Of a stretch of 55,965 bases of DNA, positions 17,627 to 25,138 are shown piece after piece. Numbering within the stretch: the first letter of the stretch is position 1; every line of letters begins with the position of its first letter. The translations under genes were made by a program, and so were the position numbers. Under the pieces are notes generated by a model that was given only the letters and a program-made list of their open reading frames with translations, did not search any database and had not been told where the DNA came from. The DNA is from JBBSIN01 sp038232055 (GTDB lineage: Bacteria; Actinomycetota; Actinomycetes; JADGOV01): positions 1 through 55,965 of the forward strand of contig JBBSIN010000006.1 of assembly GCA_038232055.1 (NCBI GenBank), in the 5' to 3' direction.

Positions 17627-18211
17627 ATGACCAGCGACGGCAGCGAGGGCGTCAGCAGCGCGATCGAGGACCTGACCGGCGACTACCAGCTCGACGTCGG
17701 GCACACCCGGCTCGGGTTCACCGCACGCCACGCGATGGTGACCAAGGTGCGTGGGTCGTTCCAGGAGTTCGAAGGCACCGTGCACCTCGACGCCGACGAC
17801 CCGGCGAAATCCACTGCCGAGCTGCACATCAAGACCGCGAGCATCACGACCGGCAACGAGCAGCGCGATGCCCACCTGCGCACCAACGACTTCTTGGACG
17901 CGGAGAACATCCCGGAGATGGTCTTCCGGAGCACCGCGGTCGAGCGGGTGGACGACACGACGTACCGGGTCACCGGAGATCTCACGGTCAAGGACACCAC
18001 CAAGCCGGTCACCGTCGACGTGGAGTTCACCGGGTCGGCGAAGGACCCGTACGGCAACCTGCGCGCCGGCTTCGACGGCAGGGCTTCGATCAACCGCAAG
18101 GACTGGGGCGTCAACTGGAACGCGGCCCTGGAGACCGGCGGGTTCCTGGTGAGCGACAAGATCGGGCTGGAGTTCGACATCTCCGCCATCAAGCTGAGCC
18201 CAGCGGCGTAA
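17627..18211 (+). CDS. YceI family lipid-binding protein
   Basis: 194 residues, ATG at 17627 preceded by AGGAGG. DYQLDVGHTRLGFTARHAMVTKVRGSF opens a YceI lipocalin-like barrel, and EFDISAIKL near the end is also typical. No signal peptide is visible, so this copy is cytoplasmic, as in many actinobacteria. Relatives bind polyprenoid chains such as isoprenoid quinones and respond to stress. It is a single-gene unit behind a candidate operator and convergent to the S9 peptidase. Confidence 0.93.
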   Translation: MTSDGSEGVSSAIEDLTGDYQLDVGHTRLGFTARHAMVTKVRGSFQEFEGTVHLDADDPAKSTAELHIKTASITTGNEQRDAHLRTNDFLDAENIPEMVFRSTAVERVDDTTYRVTGDLTVKDTTKPVTVDVEFTGSAKDPYGNLRAGFDGRASINRKDWGVNWNAALETGGFLVSDKIGLEFDISAIKLSPAA

Positions 18212-18224
18212 GGAGGCCCAGCGG

Positions 18225-20225
18225 TTAGAGCAGCGCCGGTTGGCGCCACGGTTCGCCGCGCAGGTAGGTGTCGAGCCAGGCGCGCACAGCGTCGTACCAG
18301 ACGACGACGTTGCCCGGTTTGAGCACCCAGTGGTTCTCGTCCGGGAAGTAGAGGAACTTCGACTCGACGCCGCGCCGCTGCAGTTCCCACCACAGTCGCA
18401 GCGCTTCGCCAAGCGGCACCCGGTAGTCCTTGTCGCCGTGCACGACGAGCATCGGCGTCCGGATCGATGCGGCGTGGTGGTGCGGCGACCAGGTCTGGTA
18501 CCGGTTGGGCTGCTCATCGGGGTTGCCGAACTCACGCGTCCAGTACCCGGGTTGGTCGGTTGTGCCCTGGAACTGATCCAGCGACCACAGGCTCGCGTGC
18601 GTGACGATGCAGCGGAAGCGGTCGGTGTGACCGGCGATCCAGTTCGCAAGGTAGCCGCCGTACGAACCGCCCATGACCGCGGTCAGCTCGGCGTCGATGT
18701 CCGGCCGCGCGACGGCGGTGTCGGTGATCTGCAGAAGGTCGGTGTACGGCGTACCGCCCCACTGACCCCAGCCGCGACGGACGAAGTCGAGCCCGTAGCC
18801 GGTGGACAGTGCGGGGTCCGGGAGCAGCACGGCGTAGCCGCGCGCAGCGAGCAGCCACGGGTTCCAGCGCCACGACCAGGCGTTCCACGAGTTCAGCGGT
18901 CCGCCGTGCACCCACAGCACCAGCGGCGCGGGGGTCTGCGCCGACGCCGCGTCCGGCAGCACGAGCCAGCCGCGTACGCGCGCGCCGTCGGCTGCAGTGA
19001 CGGCCACCTCCTCGACCCGACCCGGAATGTCGACGCGGCCGGGGGCTGGCAGCGGCGTACCGGTCTGGTCCGCCACCTTCGGCTCGAGCCGTACCGGCGT
19101 AGGGGGCTCATCGATCCGGGACCGCAGCGCGTAGAGGGCGGTGCCGTCCGCAGCCGGGCAGAGGGATTCGTAGTGCCCGTCGCCGGTGAGCCGGGTGACC
19201 TCGCCGCTGGCGACCTCGACGCGGTACGCCGGGGCGCGCCCGTTCTCGTCGGCCGTGAAGTACACCGCCGCGGAGTCGGCAGCCCATACTGCGCCGCCGG
19301 GCCACAGGTCCAGGTGCGGCGTGAGGTCACGGCCCTTCCCCGCGGCGAGATCGAAGAGCCACAGCGTCCGGTCCGGCGGTTGGTCGTAGCCGGCATCGCT
19401 GGCCCGGACAGCCACCACGGACCTGCCGTCCGGTGACGCGGCCGGATCGGCGAAGAAGTAGTCGGCGTCACCGGCGAGCACGCGCCGCTCCCCGCTGGCG
19501 ACATCGATCGCGACGAGCGTGCTGCGCGGATAGCCGGGCTCGTCGTCCACGCTCCATCCCGCGATCACCGTGCGCCCGTCCGGAGTGACGGTGAACGCCT
19601 GCTCGTCGAGCGCGCGCCCCGGCTCCGGCGTGAGGTCACGCAGCTCGCCGGAACCGTCGTCGCCGATGTCGGTTACCGCCAGCCGGAGCTGGCCCGGCCC
19701 CAGGTCGTGGTCCCAGAACCGGACGGGCGACTGCTCGAAGAGGATCGCGTCGACACCGGCGTCTTTGCGCGCCGTACGCCGCTCGTCGTCGGCGTCGTGG
19801 TCGGCCCCCGGCAGCATGCTGCCCGACACGACCACGACGCCGGTGTCGCGGGCGGTCGCCACCCCGGCGACCCCGCCCGGCGGCGACGCGACCTGCCGGG
19901 CCTCCCCGCCACCCGCCGGCAGCAGCCACAGCGCCGCCTGCTCGTCGTCGGCGGGCTCGGCGTCGGCATCCGGGCGCTTCGAGACGAAGAGCAGGCTGCC
20001 GTCCGGCAGAAACGCAGCCCCTTCCTCGCCGGCTGCCGACCTCGTGAGTCGGAACGGCGTTCGCTCGGCTAGGGGGTCGATCTCCCACAGCGCGGAGACG
20101 TATCGCTTGCGATCGCGCGAGAGCGTGGCAACCGATGCGATCAGGCGGTGACCATCCGGTGACAACACAAGGGAACCGACGCGGGGTATTGCGACGTATT
20201 CCGACAAAACCTCGAAAGCTGGCAC
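18225..20225 (-). CDS. S9 prolyl-oligopeptidase family serine peptidase
   Basis: 666 residues from GTG 20225, chosen because sequence upstream is not protein-like and the family begins here. The N-terminal 390 residues form a seven-bladed propeller of WD40-like TolB-type units (LSPDGHRL, SPDGRSVVAV). The C-terminal alpha/beta hydrolase has the catalytic serine in GGSYGGYLANW, aspartate in DKDYRVPLGEA and histidine in DENHWVL. No signal peptide, so it should act on peptides in the cytoplasm as an acylaminoacyl- or dipeptidyl-peptidase. It sits 100 bp downstream of the BHMT-like gene but has its own leader. Confidence 0.92.
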   Translation of the reverse strand: MPAFEVLSEYVAIPRVGSLVLSPDGHRLIASVATLSRDRKRYVSALWEIDPLAERTPFRLTRSAAGEEGAAFLPDGSLLFVSKRPDADAEPADDEQAALWLLPAGGGEARQVASPPGGVAGVATARDTGVVVVSGSMLPGADHDADDERRTARKDAGVDAILFEQSPVRFWDHDLGPGQLRLAVTDIGDDGSGELRDLTPEPGRALDEQAFTVTPDGRTVIAGWSVDDEPGYPRSTLVAIDVASGERRVLAGDADYFFADPAASPDGRSVVAVRASDAGYDQPPDRTLWLFDLAAGKGRDLTPHLDLWPGGAVWAADSAAVYFTADENGRAPAYRVEVASGEVTRLTGDGHYESLCPAADGTALYALRSRIDEPPTPVRLEPKVADQTGTPLPAPGRVDIPGRVEEVAVTAADGARVRGWLVLPDAASAQTPAPLVLWVHGGPLNSWNAWSWRWNPWLLAARGYAVLLPDPALSTGYGLDFVRRGWGQWGGTPYTDLLQITDTAVARPDIDAELTAVMGGSYGGYLANWIAGHTDRFRCIVTHASLWSLDQFQGTTDQPGYWTREFGNPDEQPNRYQTWSPHHHAASIRTPMLVVHGDKDYRVPLGEALRLWWELQRRGVESKFLYFPDENHWVLKPGNVVVWYDAVRAWLDTYLRGEPWRQPALL

Positions 20226-20325
20226 ACGGGGACGATACGGCGTTGCCGCGAGTGGCCGCCGAGGGACACGGGAATTGGTCGCGCTTGTTCCGGGATGAAT
20301 CTGATCGGCAGCTCGCCCGCGACGT

Positions 20326-21375
20326 TTACAGCTGAGTGCTATAAGCCCGGTTGTGCTGCTGCAGGCTGGCATCCGAGCCGAGGAACGCATGCTTGGACAT
20401 GTCGGCCGAGTACCGGCTCGCCGGCGGCGTACGCCCGAGCGCTTCGGCCATGCTCCGAAGGTGATGCGGCCCCGCGCCGCAGCACAGCCCGAAGTACCGG
20501 ATGCCGATGTCGAGGGCCTGGTGGGTGAAGTCGGCGATCTCGTATCGGTTGCAGGTGAACGGGTCGAGCGCGGTCGGGAACGGCCTACCACCGGGAAGCG
20601 CGTCGTACGCCGGGTCGCGCAGCGACTGGAAGCTCGGTTCAGCCGGAGTCGTGCGGTACGGCACGGGCAGCGCGGCCACGGGGATGTCGACGGCCGGTAC
20701 GACCTCGGCGAGCAGTGGCAGCATCGTGCGGGGACCGCGGATACAGTTCAGCCCCACGACGTCCGCACCGGCGTCGGCTATCCGCCGGCAGGCGTCGGCG
20801 ATGCTCCAGCCCTCACGCGTCTCCGGTGACTGATGGACGGCGAGCGTGACGACCGCCGTCGCTCCTGCCTTCTTCACCGCATCCAGGGCGATGAGCGCCT
20901 CCTCGCCGTAGCTGAAGGTCTCGCCAATGACGAAGTCGACGCCCATCTCGACGGCCCAGTCGACTTGTTCTGAGAACATCGCGCGCGCCTGGTCGGCTGC
21001 CGTCGCGTTGCCGGGCTCGTAGACATTGGTGTTGCAGATGTTGCCCGCGACGAGCGAGCCGGTTTCCGCGCCGACCGCCTTGGCGATGTCCAGAGCGGAG
21101 CGGTTCAGCCGCTCGAGCAAGTGCTCCTTGCCGACGAGGCGCAGCTTCTCACGGTGACCGTAGTAGGTGAAGGCCTCGACCACGTCCGAGCCGGCGTGCA
21201 CGAACTCTCGGTGCAGTTGCGCGACCTCCTCCGGATGGTCGAGGACCACCTCCGGGACAAAGGCGCCGGCCTGCAGGTAGCCCCTTCGCTCGAGCTCGAA
21301 GAGGTAGCCCTCAGCGCAGAGGACCGGACCGGTGGCGAGCCGCTCGAGCAGACCGCCGGACGTTGTGCTGGTCAC
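20326..21375 (-). CDS. Betaine-homocysteine S-methyltransferase-like protein
   Basis: 349 residues, GTG at 21375 with AGGAGG five bases upstream. It is a cobalamin-independent homocysteine methyltransferase barrel: EAFTYYGHREKL and AGNICNTNVYEP near the N-terminus, then the zinc site with Cys in GLNCIRGP and the pair in FGLCCGAGPHHL. Family chemistry moves a methyl group from betaine (or another methyl donor) to homocysteine, giving methionine and dimethylglycine. It lies in an operon 53 bases behind a DAO-type flavoprotein and divergent from sarcosine oxidase genes. This context supports a glycine betaine or related methylated-amine donor, but S-methylmethionine or dimethylsulfonio compounds cannot be excluded from sequence. 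Confidence 0.85.
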   Translation of the reverse strand: MTSTTSGGLLERLATGPVLCAEGYLFELERRGYLQAGAFVPEVVLDHPEEVAQLHREFVHAGSDVVEAFTYYGHREKLRLVGKEHLLERLNRSALDIAKAVGAETGSLVAGNICNTNVYEPGNATAADQARAMFSEQVDWAVEMGVDFVIGETFSYGEEALIALDAVKKAGATAVVTLAVHQSPETREGWSIADACRRIADAGADVVGLNCIRGPRTMLPLLAEVVPAVDIPVAALPVPYRTTPAEPSFQSLRDPAYDALPGGRPFPTALDPFTCNRYEIADFTHQALDIGIRYFGLCCGAGPHHLRSMAEALGRTPPASRYSADMSKHAFLGSDASLQQHNRAYSTQL

Positions 21376-21428
21376 CAGATACCTCCTGACATGTTGACGA
21401 TAGGGGGTGGGCACTCCGGCGGGCCGGG

Positions 21429-22763
21429 TCAGCTCCAGGGGAACGGTGAGCTGCTCGTGGGATGCAGCCGACCCTGCTCGTACCGGGAGAAGCGGAACGG
21501 CTCGAGCAGCGCCTGGGTCTCGCCCAGCAACTCCCGCGCCACAAGGGCGCCGACGCCCAGCATCTTGTAACCATGGTTGGAGTCGGCGATGACGTAGGCG
21601 TTCTGCCGGAAGACGTCGAACACCGGGAAGCTGTCCGGTGTGAAGCAGCCGATGCCACCCGAGGGCTCCTTGGAGAAGAGGTGCGCCTTGCCCTCGAAGC
21701 GCTTGAGGCAATGGGCGAGGCCCGACGTCCACATCCTCGCGAACTCCTCGCCGACGATGAAGTCGGGGCTGGCCGGTCCGTACGGGTCGACCGCGACCTG
21801 GTCGGTGGGGCGATCGATGACGAAGGGCATCGCCCCGCCCTGCACGCCGCCGAAGTTGAAGTCCGGCTTGAAGTAGATGCCCCACAGCGACTCGGTGACG
21901 AGCGACCCGTCCCGGTCGTCAAAGAGGGGAGCGTCGGTGTCCACGTGCACGACGGGCGGCATGGCGCCTGAGTTGTCGGTGAGGAACGCGGGATCGACGC
22001 CGAGCGTCCCCTCCTGCAGTGACCAGTACGTCCACATGTCGCGGCCCGGATGCCGGCTGCCGTCGGTGCCCTGAACGGTGATCTGCTCCGGTAGCTCGAG
22101 CATCCGCCACACGTCGCGTACCCACGGCCCGACAGTGACGACCAGCGAGTCGAGCTGGACCGGCCCCGCATCGGTGTCGACAGCCGTGACCGCGCCGCCG
22201 TCGAGCGTCAGGCCGGTCACCCGCGTGCCGGGGTAGATCCGCACGCCTTCGCTGCGGGCCTTGTCGGCGAGCCCACGCATCGACGCCCGGTTGTTGGCGT
22301 AGCCGCCCCGCTTCTCGTGCAGGACGCTGGTGACTCCCTTTGCCTGCCAGTCGGAGAAGATGCCCTGCAGGTACGACCGGCTCTCGAGCTCGCCCTCGAT
22401 GAAGGTGGATGGGTAGCCGATCGCCTGCTGCTCCTGCGAGATCTGCGCGACGCCCGCGTGCATCACCTCGGGGGAGATCTGCAGGTAACCCACCGGATGA
22501 TAGGCGAACGCCGCTGGGTCGGACTCCCACACCGAAACCGAATGGGCCATCAGCTCACGCATGGCCGGCTGGAAGTAGTTGTTGCGGATCACCCCACAGG
22601 CGATGCCGGACGCACCCGCCGCGACGTCGCTCTTGTCCAGTACGACGACGTCGCGCCCGTCGCCTCGACCACTGGCCCGGAGCCCCTTGGCCAGGTGCCA
22701 TGCGGTCGAGAGGCCGTGGACGCCGGCACCGATGACCACGTAGCGAGCATCCGGAACAGGCAC
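21429..22763 (-). CDS. DAO-family flavoprotein, likely dimethylglycine/N-methyl amine demethylase
   Basis: 444 residues from GTG 22763, which follows GAGGA at a spacing of about 7. YVVIGAGVHGLSTAWHLA is the FAD Rossmann motif, and GVIRNNYFQPAMRELM lies where SoxB-like enzymes close over the flavin. The C-terminal YVIADSNHGYKMLGVG is the second flavin contact. The GAGVHGL motif is shared with the SoxB gene across the divergent promoter. It lacks the C-terminal folate-binding GcvT domains of full dimethylglycine oxidase, so it resembles a single-domain demethylase. With the BHMT-like gene behind it and sarcosine oxidase opposite, dimethylglycine to sarcosine is the most economical assignment. 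Confidence 0.82.
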   Translation of the reverse strand: MPVPDARYVVIGAGVHGLSTAWHLAKGLRASGRGDGRDVVVLDKSDVAAGASGIACGVIRNNYFQPAMRELMAHSVSVWESDPAAFAYHPVGYLQISPEVMHAGVAQISQEQQAIGYPSTFIEGELESRSYLQGIFSDWQAKGVTSVLHEKRGGYANNRASMRGLADKARSEGVRIYPGTRVTGLTLDGGAVTAVDTDAGPVQLDSLVVTVGPWVRDVWRMLELPEQITVQGTDGSRHPGRDMWTYWSLQEGTLGVDPAFLTDNSGAMPPVVHVDTDAPLFDDRDGSLVTESLWGIYFKPDFNFGGVQGGAMPFVIDRPTDQVAVDPYGPASPDFIVGEEFARMWTSGLAHCLKRFEGKAHLFSKEPSGGIGCFTPDSFPVFDVFRQNAYVIADSNHGYKMLGVGALVARELLGETQALLEPFRFSRYEQGRLHPTSSSPFPWS

Positions 22764-22796
22764 GGCGCTTCCTCGGACTCCTGCCCAGTGGACTTG

Positions 22797-22811
22797 TTGC
22801 CCAGGGGGCAA
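22797..22811. promoter_or_regulatory. TTGCCC-AGG-GGGCAA palindrome between divergent sox and bhmt operons
   Basis: A perfect 6-bp inverted repeat with a 3-bp centre lies midway in the 80-bp gap between the divergent demethylase (22763) and IclR (22844) starts. A TGTTTCAATAT block follows at about 22815. One site at this position could control both operons, most simply by the adjacent IclR protein. Confidence 0.45.
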
Positions 22812-22843
22812 TACTGTTTCAATATCGGCGAGGGGAGGCTAGC

Positions 22844-23602
22844 ATTCCCACGACCGGGGAGCCAGCCAGTCGGCACGTCGCCGCCGTCCAACGGGCGATG
22901 ACTGTGCTGGAGGTGCTCGCCGACTCAGCCGCCGACCTGGGGACCAACGAGATTGCCCGCCGTACCGGCATCAACCCGAGCAGCGCCTCGCGCCTGCTCG
23001 CGACGCTGGCGGCCGGCAACCTCGTGCAGCACATTCCCGAGAGCGGCCGCTACCGGCTGGGCCTGCGGCTGTTCCAGCTCGGCAACGAGGCGGTCGCCCG
23101 CGTCGACCTGCAGGGCCTGGCCCGACCGCACCTCACCGCACTGGCCGACGCAACCGGCGAGACGGCGACCCTCTCGGTGCCGGGTGAGCGGGAGGCGATG
23201 ACTGTGGACTTCGTCCAAGGTGCCTCGTCGGTGCAGAGCGTCGCGCGGGTCGGCCGCCCCAGCGTGGCGCACGCGACGGCGGTGGGCAAGGTCTTCCTGG
23301 GCTACGGCGGCGAGCTGCCTCCCGGGCCGATCCCCGCCTTCACCCCCCGGACGATCACCGACCCGCGCCGGCTCGCCGATGAGATTGCCCGCGCGGTCAA
23401 GCGGGGATGGGCGGAGGCGTTCGGTGAGCGCGAGGCGGACCTGAATGCGATCGCCGCCCCGGTCCACGCCACGCGGGGTGAGCTCATCGCGATTGTCGGT
23501 CTGCAGGGACCGGCCGGGCGCTTCGACCGCAAAGCCATGCGCAGCGCGACCCCCCTGCTGCTCGAGCGGGCGGCTGCGATCTCGCGGAGGACGGCGGCAT
23601 GA
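22844..23602 (+). CDS. IclR family regulator of the sarcosine oxidase operon
   Basis: 252 residues if translated from ATT at 22844, which has AGGGGAGG ending five bases upstream. The first conventional start, ATG 22898, has no ribosome site and would cut the first HTH helix (HVAAVQRAMTVLEVLAD). The winged helix follows (TNEIARRTGINPSSASRLLATL, residues about 40-62), then the IclR effector domain with SVAHATAVGKVFL and GWAEAFGEREADLNAIAAPV. IclR proteins sense small organic effectors. As the first gene of the operon overlapping soxB by 4 bases (ATGA), it probably controls its own operon and the divergent methyltransferase-demethylase pair; sarcosine, dimethylglycine or betaine are plausible effectors. 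Confidence 0.88.
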   Translation: MPTTGEPASRHVAAVQRAMTVLEVLADSAADLGTNEIARRTGINPSSASRLLATLAAGNLVQHIPESGRYRLGLRLFQLGNEAVARVDLQGLARPHLTALADATGETATLSVPGEREAMTVDFVQGASSVQSVARVGRPSVAHATAVGKVFLGYGGELPPGPIPAFTPRTITDPRRLADEIARAVKRGWAEAFGEREADLNAIAAPVHATRGELIAIVGLQGPAGRFDRKAMRSATPLLLERAAAISRRTAA

Positions 23603-24861
23603 CCGCACGGAAGCCGGCTCGCTACTCGGCCTTCGACCTCGTCCGCCGCGGACTGACCCGCCGCGACTGGCCGCGGAGCTGGCGGGAGCACGACCTGAAC
23701 AGCAGCTACGACGTGGTCGTCATCGGCGCCGGGGTGCACGGCCTCGCCTGTGCCTACTACCTCGCCGCCAACCACGGCATCACGAATGTCGCAGTCCTGG
23801 ACAAGGGTTATCTCGGCGGCGGCGGCTCCGGGCGCAACACTGCCATCATCCGCTCCAACTACCTGACGCCAGAAGGCGTCGCCTTTTACGACCGCTCCGT
23901 CAAGCTCTACGAAAACCTCGCCGCGGAGCTCAACTTCAACGTCATGTTCGAGCAGCGCGGCCACCTCACCCTGGCGCACAACGACAGCTCGCTACGCACG
24001 ATGCGGTGGCGTGCGGAGGTCAACAAGCTGCAGGGAGTGAACTCCGAGGTCATCGGGCCGGCGGACATCAAACGGCTGGTCCCCTATATGGACGTCTCGC
24101 CCGAGTCGCGTTATCCGATCCTCGGCGCGCTCTACCACCCACCCGGCGGCACCATCCGCCACGACGCCGTCAACTGGGGCTACGCCAGGGCCGCCGACGT
24201 GCTCGGAGTCCAGATCCACCAGAACACCGAGGTGCTGGGGATCGACGTCGTGGGCGACCGGGTCACCGGCGTGCGCACCAATCGAGGGGCCGTCGCGGCG
24301 CCGATCGTGGTGAACTGCACCGCCGGTTGGGCCTCGCTGGTCAGCGCACTGGCCGGCGTGACCCTGCCGATCACCACGTATCCGCTGCAGGCCGCCGTCA
24401 CCGAGCCGGTCAAGACGTTTCTGCGTACGGTGGTGGTTTCGGGCACCCTGCACGTCTACGTCAGCCAAACCGATCGGGGCGAGCTCGTCTTCGGCGCGAG
24501 CGTGGACCCCTACCCGTCGTACTCGATGCGCGGGTCGCTCGAGTTCACCGAGGAGCTGGCCGGGCACGTCCTTGAGTTGATGCCGGGCATCGCCAGCCTG
24601 CGTGTGCTACGGCAGTGGGCCGGGCTGTGCGACATGACCCCCGACTACTCCCCGATCATGGGGGTGACCCCCGTCGACGGGTTCCTTCTCGATGTCGGAT
24701 GGGGCACCTACGGGTTCAAGGCCGGACCGGTCTCCGGCGAAACCATGGCCGAGCTGGTGGCGACCGGCAAGACTCCCGAGCTCATCGCCTCGTTCGACCT
24801 CGCCCGCTTCGCCGACGGACGCCTCGTCGGCGAAAAGGGCGCGGCGGCCGTCGGGCATTGA
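23599..24861 (+). CDS. soxB: Sarcosine oxidase beta subunit
   Basis: 420 residues, ATG 23599 overlapping the IclR stop. The FAD motif VVVIGAGVHGLACAYYL is at about 39-55 and GGGSGRNTAIIRSNYL at 74-89, both hallmarks of heterotetrameric sarcosine oxidase beta. GGTIRHDAVNWGYARA includes His188, in the region where covalent FMN attaches in characterised enzymes; I am not certain of the exact residue. The C-terminal GWGTYGFKAGPVSGETMAELV completes the flavin site. With SoxA, D and G it oxidises sarcosine to glycine, giving hydrogen peroxide and 5,10-methylene-THF. The subunit order B-D-A-G matches characterised operons. Confidence 0.95.
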   Translation: MTARKPARYSAFDLVRRGLTRRDWPRSWREHDLNSSYDVVVIGAGVHGLACAYYLAANHGITNVAVLDKGYLGGGGSGRNTAIIRSNYLTPEGVAFYDRSVKLYENLAAELNFNVMFEQRGHLTLAHNDSSLRTMRWRAEVNKLQGVNSEVIGPADIKRLVPYMDVSPESRYPILGALYHPPGGTIRHDAVNWGYARAADVLGVQIHQNTEVLGIDVVGDRVTGVRTNRGAVAAPIVVNCTAGWASLVSALAGVTLPITTYPLQAAVTEPVKTFLRTVVVSGTLHVYVSQTDRGELVFGASVDPYPSYSMRGSLEFTEELAGHVLELMPGIASLRVLRQWAGLCDMTPDYSPIMGVTPVDGFLLDVGWGTYGFKAGPVSGETMAELVATGKTPELIASFDLARFADGRLVGEKGAAAVGH

Positions 24862-24889
24862 TGCGGCACTTTCAGGCACCGGAGCAACC

Positions 24890-25138
24890 ATGCTGCTGAT
24901 CCCCTGTCCACACTGCGGACCGCGCAACTCCAGCGAGTTCCGCTACGCCGGTGAGGGTCGCCGCCGGCCGGACGTCACGGCCGTCATGCCGCCGGAGTGG
25001 CGGAGTTACCTCTACGAGCGGCGCAACGCGGCCGGCTGGGTACGCGAGAGCTGGTACCACACGTTCGGCTGCCGACGGTTCTTCGCCGTCGAACGCGACA
25101 CGGTGACCAACGCCGTCCGCCCGGGCAGCCCGGCATGA
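24890..25138 (+). CDS. soxD: Sarcosine oxidase delta subunit
   Basis: 82 residues, ATG 24890, 28 bases after soxB. MLLIPCPHCGPRNSSEFRY opens with the CPxCG zinc motif; the other ligands are the later His and Cys in YHTFGCRRFF. RDTVTN near the C-terminus is also conserved. The small zinc-binding delta subunit is needed to assemble the heterotetramer. Its stop overlaps the soxA start (ATGA), implying translational coupling. Length is about 15 residues shorter than many homologues. Confidence 0.94.
   Translation: MLLIPCPHCGPRNSSEFRYAGEGRRRPDVTAVMPPEWRSYLYERRNAAGWVRESWYHTFGCRRFFAVERDTVTNAVRPGSPA

Noticed and set aside
20226..20591. Longer S9 peptidase start into the BHMT gene
   Set aside because: The extra 122 residues are an antisense-style reading of the BHMT 3' end; the protein family begins at GTG 20225.
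24997..25134. Longer SoxA start inside soxD
   Set aside because: The 46 extra residues are an out-of-frame reading of soxD; ATG 25135 has the standard ATGA overlap.
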